Of a DNA stretch of 64,000 nucleotides, positions 1 through 8,374 are shown piece by piece; position 1 is the stretch's first letter; every line of letters begins with the position of its first letter. Made by a program: the position numbers and the translations under genes. The stretch comes from Pseudomonadota bacterium. Lineage in GTDB: Bacteria > Pseudomonadota > Alphaproteobacteria > Acetobacterales > Acetobacteraceae. Where the stretch lies: NCBI GenBank assembly GCA_021809435.1, contig JAKBAD010000006.1, forward strand, positions 84,242 to 148,241. Direction: 5' to 3'. Under the pieces are notes generated by a model. That model did not search any database, had not been told where the DNA came from, and was given only the letters and a program-made list of their open reading frames with translations.

Positions 1-1
1 C

Positions 2-730
2 CTGTTGGCTTACCTGCTCAAACGCGCCGATGACGCGCTGATCCTCGGCCATCGCCTCTCCGAGTGGTGCGGCGCCGCCCCGCTCATGGAAGAGGAAATG
101 GCGCTCGCCAATATGGGGCTCGATCTCATCGGCCAGGCCCGCGCCCTCTACGGTTACGCCGCCGAACGCGAAGGCGCGGGGCGCACCGAGGATGATTACG
201 CCTATCGCCGCGATGAGCGTGCCTTTGGCAATTTGCTTTTGCTTGAGCAGCCCAACGGCGACTTCGCCCAAACCATGGTACGCCAGCTGCTTTATTCCGC
301 CTTCATCGATCCCTATTGGCGCGCGCTCATGACCTCGCCCGATGCCACGCTGGCCGCCATTGCCGCGAAATCGGAGAAGGAGAGCGCTTATCATCTCCGC
401 CATGCGTCCGAATGGGTGATCCGTCTGGGGGATGGCACCGCCGAGAGCCACCGCCGGGCCCAGGCCGCGCTCGAGCGGCTTTGGCCCTATACGGGCGAGT
501 TGTTCGCCCCCGAGGATGAAGCGCTCGTCGGCCTGGTCGCCAATCCTCCCACCCTGCGCGCGGCCTGGCGTGAAACTCTGAGCCGCGTGCTGGCCCAGGC
601 CACGCTGACCATGCCCACTGATGGCTGGATGCAGAGCGGCGGCCGCGCGGGCGCGCATTCGGAGCATCTGGGCCATCTTCTGGCCGAGCTGCAATATCTG
701 CCACGTACCTATCCGGGAGCCGTGTGGTGA
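2..730 (+). CDS. paaC: 1,2-phenylacetyl-CoA epoxidase subunit PaaC (5' end at window edge)
   Basis: Structural ferritin-like subunit of the PaaABCE monooxygenase, which epoxidises the ring of phenylacetyl-CoA in the cytoplasm. The visible protein keeps PaaC family blocks: SEWCGAAPLMEEEMALANMG near the start, then RDERAFGNLLLLEQPNGDFA, and a C-terminal HSEHLGHLLAELQYL segment. About 241 residues are visible against roughly 248 in E. coli PaaC, so only a few N-terminal residues can be missing. The reading frame is open to the first base; a TTG at 5 could serve as a start, but a start just left of the window is more likely. The stop overlaps the paaD start, as expected in a paaABCDE operon; paaA and paaB should lie to the left. 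Confidence 0.93.
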   Translation: MLAYLLKRADDALILGHRLSEWCGAAPLMEEEMALANMGLDLIGQARALYGYAAEREGAGRTEDDYAYRRDERAFGNLLLLEQPNGDFAQTMVRQLLYSAFIDPYWRALMTSPDATLAAIAAKSEKESAYHLRHASEWVIRLGDGTAESHRRAQAALERLWPYTGELFAPEDEALVGLVANPPTLRAAWRETLSRVLAQATLTMPTDGWMQSGGRAGAHSEHLGHLLAELQYLPRTYPGAVW

Positions 731-1215
731 GCGAGACAGCGCGCCGGGCGGAAATCTGGCGCGTGGCGGGTGCCGTGTGCGATCCTGAAATTCCCGTGCT
801 CACCATCGCCGATATGGGCGTGCTGCGCGATGTGCGGGTTGTGGGGGAGGTGATCGAAATCGACATCACCCCCACTTATTCCGGCTGCCCGGCCATGAAT
901 ATGATCGCGCTCGAACTTGAAACCACTCTGGAAGCCGCGGGGTTTGGCCGGCCCCGGATCAATCTCGTGCTGTCGCCGGCCTGGACGACCGATTTTCTCA
1001 CCGATGACGCGCGTGAGAAGCTGCGCGCTTATGGTATTGCCCCGCCCGCCAAGGCGGCTGGCCGCCGGGGGTTATTTGGCGTTGAGCACGTGCCCTGCCC
1101 ACGCTGCGGCTCATATTTGACCGAGGAAATCGCCCCGTTTGGCTCCACCTCCTGCAAATCGCTTTGGCGCTGCCAAAGCTGCCGTGAACCTTTCGATTAT
1201 TTTAAATGCCATTAA
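724..1215 (+). CDS. paaD: Phenylacetyl-CoA epoxidase maturation protein PaaD
   Basis: Small MIP18/DUF59-family protein needed for a working phenylacetyl-CoA epoxidase, probably in Fe-S or metal-centre assembly. The N-terminal half carries the DUF59 pattern (VCDPEIPVLTIADMGVLRDV, then PTYSGCPAMNMI). The C-terminal 40 residues form a zinc-ribbon-like module with cysteine pairs CPRCGS and WRCQSC, typical of PaaD. Candidate starts are two adjacent GTG codons at 724 and 727, both inside the end of paaC, so translation is probably coupled. The stop lies within the first codons of the longest possible paaE frame. Length 163 residues is normal for the family. Confidence 0.92.
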   Translation: MVSETARRAEIWRVAGAVCDPEIPVLTIADMGVLRDVRVVGEVIEIDITPTYSGCPAMNMIALELETTLEAAGFGRPRINLVLSPAWTTDFLTDDAREKLRAYGIAPPAKAAGRRGLFGVEHVPCPRCGSYLTEEIAPFGSTSCKSLWRCQSCREPFDYFKCH

Positions 1216-1226
1216 AGGGCCTTGCC

Positions 1227-2330
1227 ATGTCGATCACCACAGACAAGCCGCGTGCCACCGCCCCGCGCTTCCATGCGCTGCGCGTGCGCGAGATCACCCG
1301 TGAAACGCCCGACGCCGTTTCGGTTAGCTTCGAGGTGCCGCCTGAGCTTGCCGCCGACTATGCCTTCGCGGCGGGCCAATATCTCACATTGCGTATGACG
1401 CTCGATGGCGAGGAACTGCGCCGCTCCTACTCCATCTGCACCGCGCCCGGAGACGGCGATCTGCGCATCGCGGTCAAGCAACTGCCAGGCGGGCGTGTCT
1501 CGGGTTGGGTGAATGCCGCTCTCAAACCAGGCGATTGGCTCGATGTCATGACCCCCACCGGCCGCTTCGGCCTCGCCCACGCGCCGGGCAATGGCCGGCA
1601 GCATGTCGCTTTTGCCGCGGGTTCAGGCATTACGCCCGTGCTTTCCATCGCCCGCGATGTGCTGATGCGCGAGCCAGGCTCGCATTTCACCCTGTTTTAC
1701 GGCAATCGCGTTACCGAGAGTATTTTATTTCGCACCGCGCTGGAGGAGTTGAAAGACCGCTATCTCGCGCGCTTTGCGGTTTTTCATGTACTCTCGCGCG
1801 AACAGCAGGACCTGTCAGCCCTCAATGGCCATCTGAACGCTGAAAAAATCCGCGACCTGCTCGCCACAGTTGGGGGCGCCGCTAAAATCGACCATGCCTT
1901 TGTTTGCGGCCCCGAGGCGATGATCGACGAGGTTGGCACTGCCCTGCGCGATGCCGGCCTGGCCGAGGAGCGCCTCCATACCGAGCGCTTCGTCTCCGCC
2001 CTTGGCGGGCGCCCGCGCGCCGCGCCGGTGGTTGATGAAGCCGCCCCGCCCGCTCACATCGCCACTCTGATCGTGGATGGCAAAACCCGCGATGTACCCG
2101 TGGCGGCCGGCGAAGCCGTGCTCGATGCCGCGCTGCGCGCTGGGCTCGACCTGCCCTTCGCCTGCAAGGGCGGCATGTGCTCCACGTGCCGCGCCAAGGT
2201 TGTTGAGGGCGCGGTTGAAATGGCGCTGAATTACGCGCTGGAGCCTTGGGAAACCGAGGCTGGCTTCGTGCTCACCTGCCAGGCCCAATGCACGACCCCG
2301 CGTGTCACCATAGATTACGACCATATCTGA
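1227..2330 (+). CDS. paaE: Phenylacetyl-CoA epoxidase reductase PaaE
   Basis: NAD(P)H-dependent reductase that feeds electrons to the PaaABC epoxidase. It has an N-terminal FAD-binding/ferredoxin-reductase module (RSYSICTAP flavin motif, then GSGITPVLSIARD nucleotide motif) and a C-terminal plant-type [2Fe-2S] domain with Cys313, Cys318, Cys321 and Cys351. I chose the ATG at 1227 because AAAGGG sits about 7 bases upstream and because the resulting N-terminus (MSITTDKPRATAPRFHAL) aligns with the short N-terminus of E. coli PaaE. An in-frame ATG at 1206 overlapping paaD is the alternative. 367 residues. A strong terminator follows directly, so this is the last gene of the paaABCDE operon. Confidence 0.93.
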   Translation: MSITTDKPRATAPRFHALRVREITRETPDAVSVSFEVPPELAADYAFAAGQYLTLRMTLDGEELRRSYSICTAPGDGDLRIAVKQLPGGRVSGWVNAALKPGDWLDVMTPTGRFGLAHAPGNGRQHVAFAAGSGITPVLSIARDVLMREPGSHFTLFYGNRVTESILFRTALEELKDRYLARFAVFHVLSREQQDLSALNGHLNAEKIRDLLATVGGAAKIDHAFVCGPEAMIDEVGTALRDAGLAEERLHTERFVSALGGRPRAAPVVDEAAPPAHIATLIVDGKTRDVPVAAGEAVLDAALRAGLDLPFACKGGMCSTCRAKVVEGAVEMALNYALEPWETEAGFVLTCQAQCTTPRVTIDYDHI

Positions 2331-2354
2331 CGGCCGGCCGCGGAACGCCAACTC

Positions 2355-2386
2355 AAAAGCCCCCCGGAGAAATCCGGGGGGCTTTT
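2355..2386 (+). terminator. Rho-independent terminator after paaE
   Basis: A 13-base perfect stem (AAAAGCCCCCCGG / CCGGGGGGCTTTT) with a 6-base loop, followed by TTTTCTTG, 25 bases after the paaE stop. The A-run and T-run flank the stem, so it could also stop transcription arriving from paaK on the minus strand. Confidence 0.93.
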
Positions 2387-2456
2387 CTTGTGTTGCTTGA
2401 AATCTTGATAAAAACGCCGTTTTTTCAAACCATAGTGCCGCCGGATGTTTTGGCGA

Positions 2457-3791
2457 CTACGCCTTCGGCCGCCGGTCGACAATCCGTTTGGCTTTACCGG
2501 TCAGCGAGCGTTCCACCTCGCCAGGCCCGTGCAGCATCACGCGCGTGGTCACGCCGATGCTGTCCTTGATCCGTTTTAAAATCTTCCGCTCTCCACCGGC
2601 GAGATCCATGGTGTCATAGGCCGCGCCCATCACCTCGGCGTGCACGGTCAGCTCATCCATGCGCCCCTCGCGGGTCAGCTCCAGCTGGTAATGACCCGAG
2701 CAGAAATCTTGCGCGAGCAGGATTTCCTCGATCTGAGAGGGAAATAAATTTACCCCGCGCAGAATGATCATATCATCTGACCGGCCGGTGATTTTCTCCA
2801 TCCGCCGCATGCCATGCCGCGCGGTCCCGGCCATCAGCCTGGTCAAATCACGTGTGCGATAGCGGATGATCGGAAACGCCTCCTTGGTGAGTGAGGTAAA
2901 AACCAGCTCGCCCTTTTCGCCGTCGGGCAGTACTTCGCCGGTGACCGGATCGATGATCTCGGGATAAAAATGATCCTCCCAGATATGAAGCCCATCCTTG
3001 GTCTCCACGCATTCCTGCGCCACGCCCGGCCCGATCACTTCTGAGAGCCCGTAAATATCCGTGGCGTCGAGTGAGAAAGCCCGCTCAATTTCGCCGCGCA
3101 TGGCGTTCGTCCATGGTTCGGCGCCAAAAATACCGAATTTGAGCGAGCTTTCGCGTGCCTCCAACCCGGCTTTGGCAAACCCGTCTTGCAGCGCCAGCAT
3201 ATAGCTTGGCGTCACCATAATGGCATCGGGTTTGAAATCATTGATCAGCTGCACTTGCCGTTCAGTCATGCCGCCTGACATCGGCACCACCGTGCAGCCT
3301 AGCCGCTCGGCGCCATAATGCGCGCCCAGCCCGCCAGTAAACAGCCCGTAGCCATAGGCCACATGTACCATCATGCCTGGCCGAACCCCCGCCGCACGGA
3401 TCGAGCGGGCCATGACATCCGCCCACATATCAATATCAGCCTGCGTATAGCCCACCACAATCGGTTTGCCGGTGGTGCCCGATGAGCCGTGCACCCGGGC
3501 CAGCTTTTCCCGCGGCACGGCGAACATGTTGAACGGATAATTGTCGCGTAAATCCGTCTTTACCGTGAACGGGAATTTGGCGAGATCACTCAGCTCGCGC
3601 AGATCCGACGGATGCACCCCCGCCTCGTCAAACTGGCGCTTATAAAACGGCACGTTTTCGTAAGCATGGCGCAGCGACCAGGCCAGCCGCTCGCGCTGCA
3701 GCGCCATGATCTGATCGCGCGAGGCCCGCTCCGCGTCATCAAGCTCGCCGCCGCCTCGCCTTGCGCCCATCGCGGGCATGGTCATGTTCAT
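2457..3791 (-). CDS. paaK: Phenylacetate-CoA ligase
   Basis: Activates phenylacetate with ATP and coenzyme A, the entry step of the pathway. Member of the adenylate-forming superfamily: P-loop HGSSGTTGKP at residues 101-110, later FGAEPWTNAMR and IYGLSEVIGPGVAQEC blocks and a YRTRDLTR motif, all characteristic of PaaK. 444 residues, usual length. The ATG at 3791 has GGGGGAGAG about 8 bases upstream. Third gene of a minus-strand run paaG-paaI-paaK, transcribed from the promoter shared with paaJ. Confidence 0.95.
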   Translation of the reverse strand: MNMTMPAMGARRGGGELDDAERASRDQIMALQRERLAWSLRHAYENVPFYKRQFDEAGVHPSDLRELSDLAKFPFTVKTDLRDNYPFNMFAVPREKLARVHGSSGTTGKPIVVGYTQADIDMWADVMARSIRAAGVRPGMMVHVAYGYGLFTGGLGAHYGAERLGCTVVPMSGGMTERQVQLINDFKPDAIMVTPSYMLALQDGFAKAGLEARESSLKFGIFGAEPWTNAMRGEIERAFSLDATDIYGLSEVIGPGVAQECVETKDGLHIWEDHFYPEIIDPVTGEVLPDGEKGELVFTSLTKEAFPIIRYRTRDLTRLMAGTARHGMRRMEKITGRSDDMIILRGVNLFPSQIEEILLAQDFCSGHYQLELTREGRMDELTVHAEVMGAAYDTMDLAGGERKILKRIKDSIGVTTRVMLHGPGEVERSLTGKAKRIVDRRPKA

Positions 3792-3818
3792 TTTTGTCTC
3801 TCCCCCGATTTTACTTGT

Positions 3819-4238
3819 TTATGTAACGGTGCCGCCAATCAGGCGCGAATGGCCGCGAAACAGCGCGATCACCTCGCCCTCCTGCGCCACCTCGATATCA
3901 TAAATTCCCGAGCGCCCAGCGCGTGAAACCTCGCGCGCCGTGGCCACCAGCCGCTTGCCCGCCTTGCCCGGGCGTAGATAGGTAATCGAGCAATGTGCCG
4001 CCACGGCGCGCTCATTATGGCTGTTGCAGGCGAAGGCGAACGCGCTGTCGGCGAGCGCGAAGATAAACCCGCCATGGGCGGTGCCGTGGCCGTTGGTCAT
4101 GGCGGGCGTCACGGTCATGGCCAGTTGCGCCGTGCCCGGCCCCACTGCCAAAATCTCCATGCCCAGCCCCTGGCTGGCGGCATCATTGGCCCACATCGCC
4201 TCGGCGGTGGCGCGGGCTATGTCGTTAGGGGCGCTCAT
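3819..4238 (-). CDS. paaI: Hydroxyphenylacetyl-CoA thioesterase PaaI
   Basis: Hot-dog-fold thioesterase thought to rescue coenzyme A from dead-end ring-hydroxylated or epoxide-derived CoA esters. The family signature TNGHGTAHGGFIFALADSAF is present, with the likely catalytic Asp64 in the central helix. 139 residues. Its ATG overlaps the paaG stop by 4 bases (ATGA), indicating translational coupling. paaK follows after a 27-base gap. Confidence 0.94.
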   Translation of the reverse strand: MSAPNDIARATAEAMWANDAASQGLGMEILAVGPGTAQLAMTVTPAMTNGHGTAHGGFIFALADSAFAFACNSHNERAVAAHCSITYLRPGKAGKRLVATAREVSRAGRSGIYDIEVAQEGEVIALFRGHSRLIGGTVT

Positions 4239-5020
4239 GCCGGGCGGCCCGTAAAGCGCGGTGCGCGTTTTGCCACAAAGGCGGTCACGCCTTCGCGGTA
4301 ATCAGGCGTGCGCCCGGCGGCGCGTTGCAGGTCGCGCTCCACATTCAACTGCTCATCGAGCGAATTGCCAGCCGAGGCGTTAAATGCCGCCTTGGTCAGC
4401 GCCAGCCCCTGGGTCGGCTGTGTGGCCAGATGCGCGGCCAGCGCGCGGGCCTCGCTCATCAGCGCCGCGTCATCCACGGCTTTCCAAATCATCCCCCAGC
4501 GTTCCGCCTGTTCAGCCGCCACCGGCTCGCCAAGCAGCGCCAGCCCGCGGGCGCGCGCCTCTCCTACCAGCCGGGGCAGGAAAAAACTGCCGCCCGCATC
4601 CGGCACCAGTCCGATTTTGGCGAAAGACTGGATGAATTTCGCCGAGCGCGCCGCCAGCACAATATCGCACGCCAGCGCGATATTCGCCCCCGCCCCCGCC
4701 GCCACGCCGTTCACCGCGCATATCACCGGTTTTTGCAGCCGCCGCAGCCGCCGCACCAGCGGGTTGTAAAACCGCTCCAGCGTCTCGCCAAGGTCGGGCG
4801 GTCCTTCAGCGCCAGCGCGATCGCCTAAATCCTGGCCAGCGCAAAATCCGCGCCCGGCGCCGCTCAGCAGCACGGCGCGCCAGCTTTCCTCCGCGGCCTC
4901 TGCCAGCGCCAAAGCCAGCGCGGCGTGCAGCGCCTCGTTAAAGGCGTTCAGCCGCTCCGGGCGGTTGAGCGTCAGCTCCATCCACCCTTCATGGCGGGTT
5001 ACCAACAGCACGTCACTCAT
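4235..5020 (-). CDS. paaG: 2-(1,2-epoxyphenyl)acetyl-CoA isomerase PaaG
   Basis: Crotonase-family isomerase that converts ring-1,2-epoxyphenylacetyl-CoA to oxepin-CoA. Oxyanion-hole region GAGRGFCAGQDL at 54-65, the PaaG-typical ERFYNPLVRRL, and the catalytic acid Asp141 in GLVPDAGGSF (equivalent of the E. coli catalytic Asp). 261 residues against 262 in E. coli. I placed the start at 5020 because GGAGG lies about 9 bases upstream; the frame is open 44 codons further upstream but that stretch covers the promoter and has no homology-like sequence. First gene of the paaG-paaI-paaK operon. Confidence 0.94.
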   Translation of the reverse strand: MSDVLLVTRHEGWMELTLNRPERLNAFNEALHAALALALAEAAEESWRAVLLSGAGRGFCAGQDLGDRAGAEGPPDLGETLERFYNPLVRRLRRLQKPVICAVNGVAAGAGANIALACDIVLAARSAKFIQSFAKIGLVPDAGGSFFLPRLVGEARARGLALLGEPVAAEQAERWGMIWKAVDDAALMSEARALAAHLATQPTQGLALTKAAFNASAGNSLDEQLNVERDLQRAAGRTPDYREGVTAFVAKRAPRFTGRPA

Positions 5021-5064
5021 TCTGGCGTCCTCCGGGTCTGGGGCTGCACAACCCCTCTTGAATT

Positions 5065-5080
5065 GACCGATCGTTCGGTT
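5065..5080. promoter_or_regulatory. TetR-type operator in the paaG/paaJ divergent promoter
   Basis: The core ACCGATCGTTCGGT is an inverted repeat of the form ACCGANCGNTCGGT: five-base arms and a central CG, with only one asymmetric base pair. It sits 45 bases upstream of paaG and 71 bases upstream of paaJ, where it could control both directions. The shape resembles operators of TetR-family acyl-CoA-responsive repressors such as PaaR; no such regulator gene is inside the window, so the assignment is inference. Confidence 0.6.
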
Positions 5081-5150
5081 AATATTTAGTCCAACGGGGG
5101 ATGATGTCAACAATGACCTACGCCCTCCGCGTGAGAAGGGGAAAAACGTC

Positions 5151-6374
5151 ATGACCGATCAGCGCCTGCGTGCGGCCTATATTTGCGACTTCACCCGCAC
5201 GCCCTTTGGCCGTTACGGTGGGGCTCTCAAATCCGTGCGCGCCGATGATCTGGCCGCTCATCCGCTGGGCGAACTGCGCGCGCGCCACCCCGATATCGAT
5301 TGGGCGGCGCTCGATGATGTGGTGCTGGGCTGCGCCAATCAGGCGGGGGAGGATAACCGCAACATCGCGCGCATGGCGGCGTTGCTCGCGGGCTATCCGG
5401 TCAGCGTGCCGGGCACCACGGTCAACCGCTTGTGTGGATCGGGGCTGGATGCTGTGGGCATTGCCGCCCGCGCCATCGCCACCGGTGATGCCGAGCTGGT
5501 GCTGGCGGGTGGCGCCGAGAGCATGACCCGCGCGCCCTTCGTCATGCCCAAGGCGGGTGAGGCTTTCTCGCGCCAGACCGAGATTTTCGACACCACCATC
5601 GGCTGGCGGTTCATCAACCCCGCGCTGCACGCCCAATTTGGCACCGATTCGATGCCCGAAACCGCCGAGAACGTCGCCGAGGCGTTTGGCATTTCGCGCG
5701 CCGACCAAGACAAGTTCGCTCAGCGCAGTCAGCAGCGTGCCGCCCAGGCCCAGGCGGCGGGCTATTTCGCCGGTGAGATCACCCCCATCCCCGTGCCCGG
5801 GAAAAAAGGCGCCGTCACCCTTATGGCCCACGACGAACACCCCCGCCCTGAAACCACGCTCGACCAGCTGGCCACTCTCAAAACGCCGTTCCGCGCGCAA
5901 GGTGGCACGGTTACCGCCGGCAATGCGTCGGGTGTCAATGATGGTGCCGCCGCGCTGCTGCTTGCCTCCGAGACGGCGGTGGCCAAATACCGCCTCACGC
6001 CCCGCGCCCGGGTGGTCTCGGTGGTGCAGGCCGGCGTCGAGCCGCGGCTCATGGGCATGGGGCCGCTCCCCGCTACCCAAAAACTGCTTGGCCGCATTGG
6101 GCTGTCCCTGGCCGATATCGATCTGATCGAGCTGAACGAGGCCTTCGCCGCCCAGGCGCTGGCCGTGCTCCGCCAGCTCGGCTTGCCCGATGACGCGGCC
6201 CACGTGAACCCGCATGGCGGCGCCATCGCGCTAGGTCATCCGCTCGGCGCGTCCGGCGCCCGCCTGGTCATGACCGCCGTGCGCGGGCTGGAGGCTGGCG
6301 GGGGCAAGCGCGCCATCGCCACCATGTGCATCGGTGTCGGGCAGGGCATCGCCGCCCTCATTGAGCGGGTGTGA
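5151..6374 (+). CDS. paaJ: 3-oxoadipyl-CoA / 3-oxo-5,6-dehydrosuberyl-CoA thiolase
   Basis: Cleaves the last beta-ketoacyl-CoA intermediates of phenylacetate breakdown to acetyl-CoA and succinyl-CoA. Thiolase II features are complete: nucleophilic Cys95 in [11 protein letters not shown], the NEAFA loop, the histidine in [16 protein letters not shown], and the second catalytic cysteine Cys393 in MCIGVGQG. The opening [20 protein letters not shown] block is typical of PcaF/PaaJ rather than generic acetyl-CoA acetyltransferases. 407 residues; GAGAAGGGG lies a few bases upstream of the ATG. First gene of the paaJ-paaFH-paaZ run. Confidence 0.93.
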   Translation: MTDQRLRAAYICDFTRTPFGRYGGALKSVRADDLAAHPLGELRARHPDIDWAALDDVVLGCANQAGEDNRNIARMAALLAGYPVSVPGTTVNRLCGSGLDAVGIAARAIATGDAELVLAGGAESMTRAPFVMPKAGEAFSRQTEIFDTTIGWRFINPALHAQFGTDSMPETAENVAEAFGISRADQDKFAQRSQQRAAQAQAAGYFAGEITPIPVPGKKGAVTLMAHDEHPRPETTLDQLATLKTPFRAQGGTVTAGNASGVNDGAAALLLASETAVAKYRLTPRARVVSVVQAGVEPRLMGMGPLPATQKLLGRIGLSLADIDLIELNEAFAAQALAVLRQLGLPDDAAHVNPHGGAIALGHPLGASGARLVMTAVRGLEAGGGKRAIATMCIGVGQGIAALIERV

Positions 6375-6376
6375 GC

Positions 6377-8374
6377 ATGAGCGTCACCATCACGCGCGAG
6401 CGCGGGGTTGGCGTCATCACGCTGGCCAACCCGCCGGTCAATGCCCTCAACACCCCGTTGCGCGCGGCCCTGCTGGCGGCGGTGCGTGAGCTGGAAGCCG
6501 ATGCCGGCGTGCGCGCGCTGGTTATTTGGGGCGGGGCAGGGTGCTTTGTCGCCGGTGCCGATATCGGTGAGATGAGCCGTCCGCCCGAGGCGCCGTTTCT
6601 TCCCGAACTCACCGCCGCGCTCGAGGGTTGCGCCAAGCCCGTGGTGGCGGCGCTGGGCGGCGCGACGCTGGGGGGCGGCTGCGAACTCGCCCTGGCGTGC
6701 GACCTGCGCTTAGCCTCCCCCGGCGCGCTCATCGGCCTCACCGAGACCCGCCTCGGCCTGATCCCAGGCGCTGGCGGCACGCAGCGCCTGACGCGCCTGG
6801 TGGGCGAGGCCAAGGCGATCGAGATGATCTGTGCTGGTCAGGTGCTTACCGCCGCCGAGGCCCAGGCGATCGGGCTGATCGATGATCTCATCGCCACCGA
6901 CCTCCTCGCCGCCGCCATCGCACGCGCGCCCAATACGCCCAAGCGCCGTGTCTCCGCCCTCACGCCGCCACCCTCGGTGTCTGGCCCCGCCATTGTCGCG
7001 GCGCTCAAGCGCGCGCGGGGCGTGCCCGCCATCGCCGAGGCCATTCGCGTCATCGGCGCCGCCCACGGGCCCTTCGCGCACGGTCTGGCCCTGGAGCGCG
7101 AGGCCTTTCTGCGCCTGCGCGCCAGCCCCGAGGCCGCTGCGCTGCGCCATCTCTTCTTCGCCGAGCGCGAGGCCGCCAAGGTGCCTGGGCTAGCGGGTAT
7201 CAAATCCCGGGCGGTGACGCGGGCGGCGGTCATTGGCGCGGGTACCATGGGCGCGGGCATTGCCGCGGCTCTGCTTGCCGCGGGCCTGCCGGTCACGCTC
7301 ATCGAGCGCGACGAAGCCGCCGCCCAGGCGGGCGCCGCGCGCGTCTCCGCCTTGCTGCGCGCACCCGGTGCCGCCCTCGCCGCCACCGCCGACTGGTCCG
7401 GCCTCGCGCAAGCCGACCTCATTATCGAGGCGGCTTTCGAGGATCTGGCCGTGAAGCGAGATATTTTTCATCGGCTCGATACGGTAGCCAAACCCGGCGC
7501 GGTGCTGGCCACCAACACCTCTTATCTCGACCTCGCCGCCATTGCTGGCGCCACCTCACGCCCGGCCGATGTGCTGGGTCTGCATTTTTTCGCCCCCGCC
7601 CATATCATGAAGCTGCTCGAGCTGGTGCGCCTGCCCATCACCGCCCCCGATGTGCTGGCCACCGGCTTGGCGCTGGCCAAGCGGCTTGGCAAGCAGCCGG
7701 TGGTGGCGGGTAATGCCGAAGGCTTCATCGGTAACCGCGTTTATGCGGCCTATCGCCGCCATGCCGAATATCTTCTGGCCGATGGCGCCCTGCCCGCGCA
7801 GGTGGATGAAGCGCTCGAATCTTATGGTTTCGCCATGGGTGTTTTCGCCGTCTCAGACATTTCCGGCCTCGACATCGCCCACGCCCTGCGCCGTCAGCGC
7901 GATGCCACACGCGACCCCGCCGAGCGCTATGTCACCATCCCCGATCAACTGGTCGCGCTTGGCCGCCTGGGGCGCAAAACCAGCGCTGGCTGGTATCGCT
8001 ACACCCCCGATGGCCAGCGCCACCCGGACCCCGAGGTGGCCGATCTCATCGCCAAATCCCGCTCTGGCCCGGCCCAAGGCTTCACAGCCCAGGCCATCTG
8101 GCGCCGCTTGCTTGCCATCATGGCCAACGAGGGCGCCAGGCTGCTGGCCGAGGGCATTGCTCTGCGCGCCAGCGACCTCGATGTCGCGTTCGTCAATGGC
8201 TATGGCTTTCCCCGCGCCAAGGGTGGCCCCATGTGGGCAGCCGACGCGCTCGGTTTGCCAGCCCTGCTGGCGGAATTGCAGGCCGCCCACGAGCCGCCCG
8301 CGCCGCTGCTCATCACCCTTGCCAACAACAAAAAGCGCCTGAGTGCCTGGCGCCAGGACGGAGACACCCCATGA
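6377..8374 (+). CDS. Bifunctional enoyl-CoA hydratase / 3-hydroxyacyl-CoA dehydrogenase (PaaF-PaaH type fusion)
   Basis: Two-domain protein of the FadB/FadJ type. Residues 1-185 are a crotonase domain with both catalytic glutamates (Glu103 in GGGCELALACD, Glu123 in GLTETRLGLIPG). From about 280 it is a hydroxyacyl-CoA dehydrogenase, with NAD motif GAGTMG at 287-292, the LGLHFFAPAHIMKLLE catalytic-His block and NAEGFIGNRV, followed by a repeated C-terminal helical domain. In E. coli these activities are the separate proteins PaaF and PaaH. No separate paaF or paaH is in the window, so this protein probably supplies both. It overlaps paaJ and paaZ by a few bases. GTG at 6371 is an alternative start two codons upstream. 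Confidence 0.88.
   Translation: MSVTITRERGVGVITLANPPVNALNTPLRAALLAAVRELEADAGVRALVIWGGAGCFVAGADIGEMSRPPEAPFLPELTAALEGCAKPVVAALGGATLGGGCELALACDLRLASPGALIGLTETRLGLIPGAGGTQRLTRLVGEAKAIEMICAGQVLTAAEAQAIGLIDDLIATDLLAAAIARAPNTPKRRVSALTPPPSVSGPAIVAALKRARGVPAIAEAIRVIGAAHGPFAHGLALEREAFLRLRASPEAAALRHLFFAEREAAKVPGLAGIKSRAVTRAAVIGAGTMGAGIAAALLAAGLPVTLIERDEAAAQAGAARVSALLRAPGAALAATADWSGLAQADLIIEAAFEDLAVKRDIFHRLDTVAKPGAVLATNTSYLDLAAIAGATSRPADVLGLHFFAPAHIMKLLELVRLPITAPDVLATGLALAKRLGKQPVVAGNAEGFIGNRVYAAYRRHAEYLLADGALPAQVDEALESYGFAMGVFAVSDISGLDIAHALRRQRDATRDPAERYVTIPDQLVALGRLGRKTSAGWYRYTPDGQRHPDPEVADLIAKSRSGPAQGFTAQAIWRRLLAIMANEGARLLAEGIALRASDLDVAFVNGYGFPRAKGGPMWAADALGLPALLAELQAAHEPPAPLLITLANNKKRLSAWRQDGDTP

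Noticed and set aside
5118..6215. 365-codon minus-strand frame opposite paaJ
   Set aside because: Antisense to a complete thiolase with all catalytic residues; no recognisable domain.
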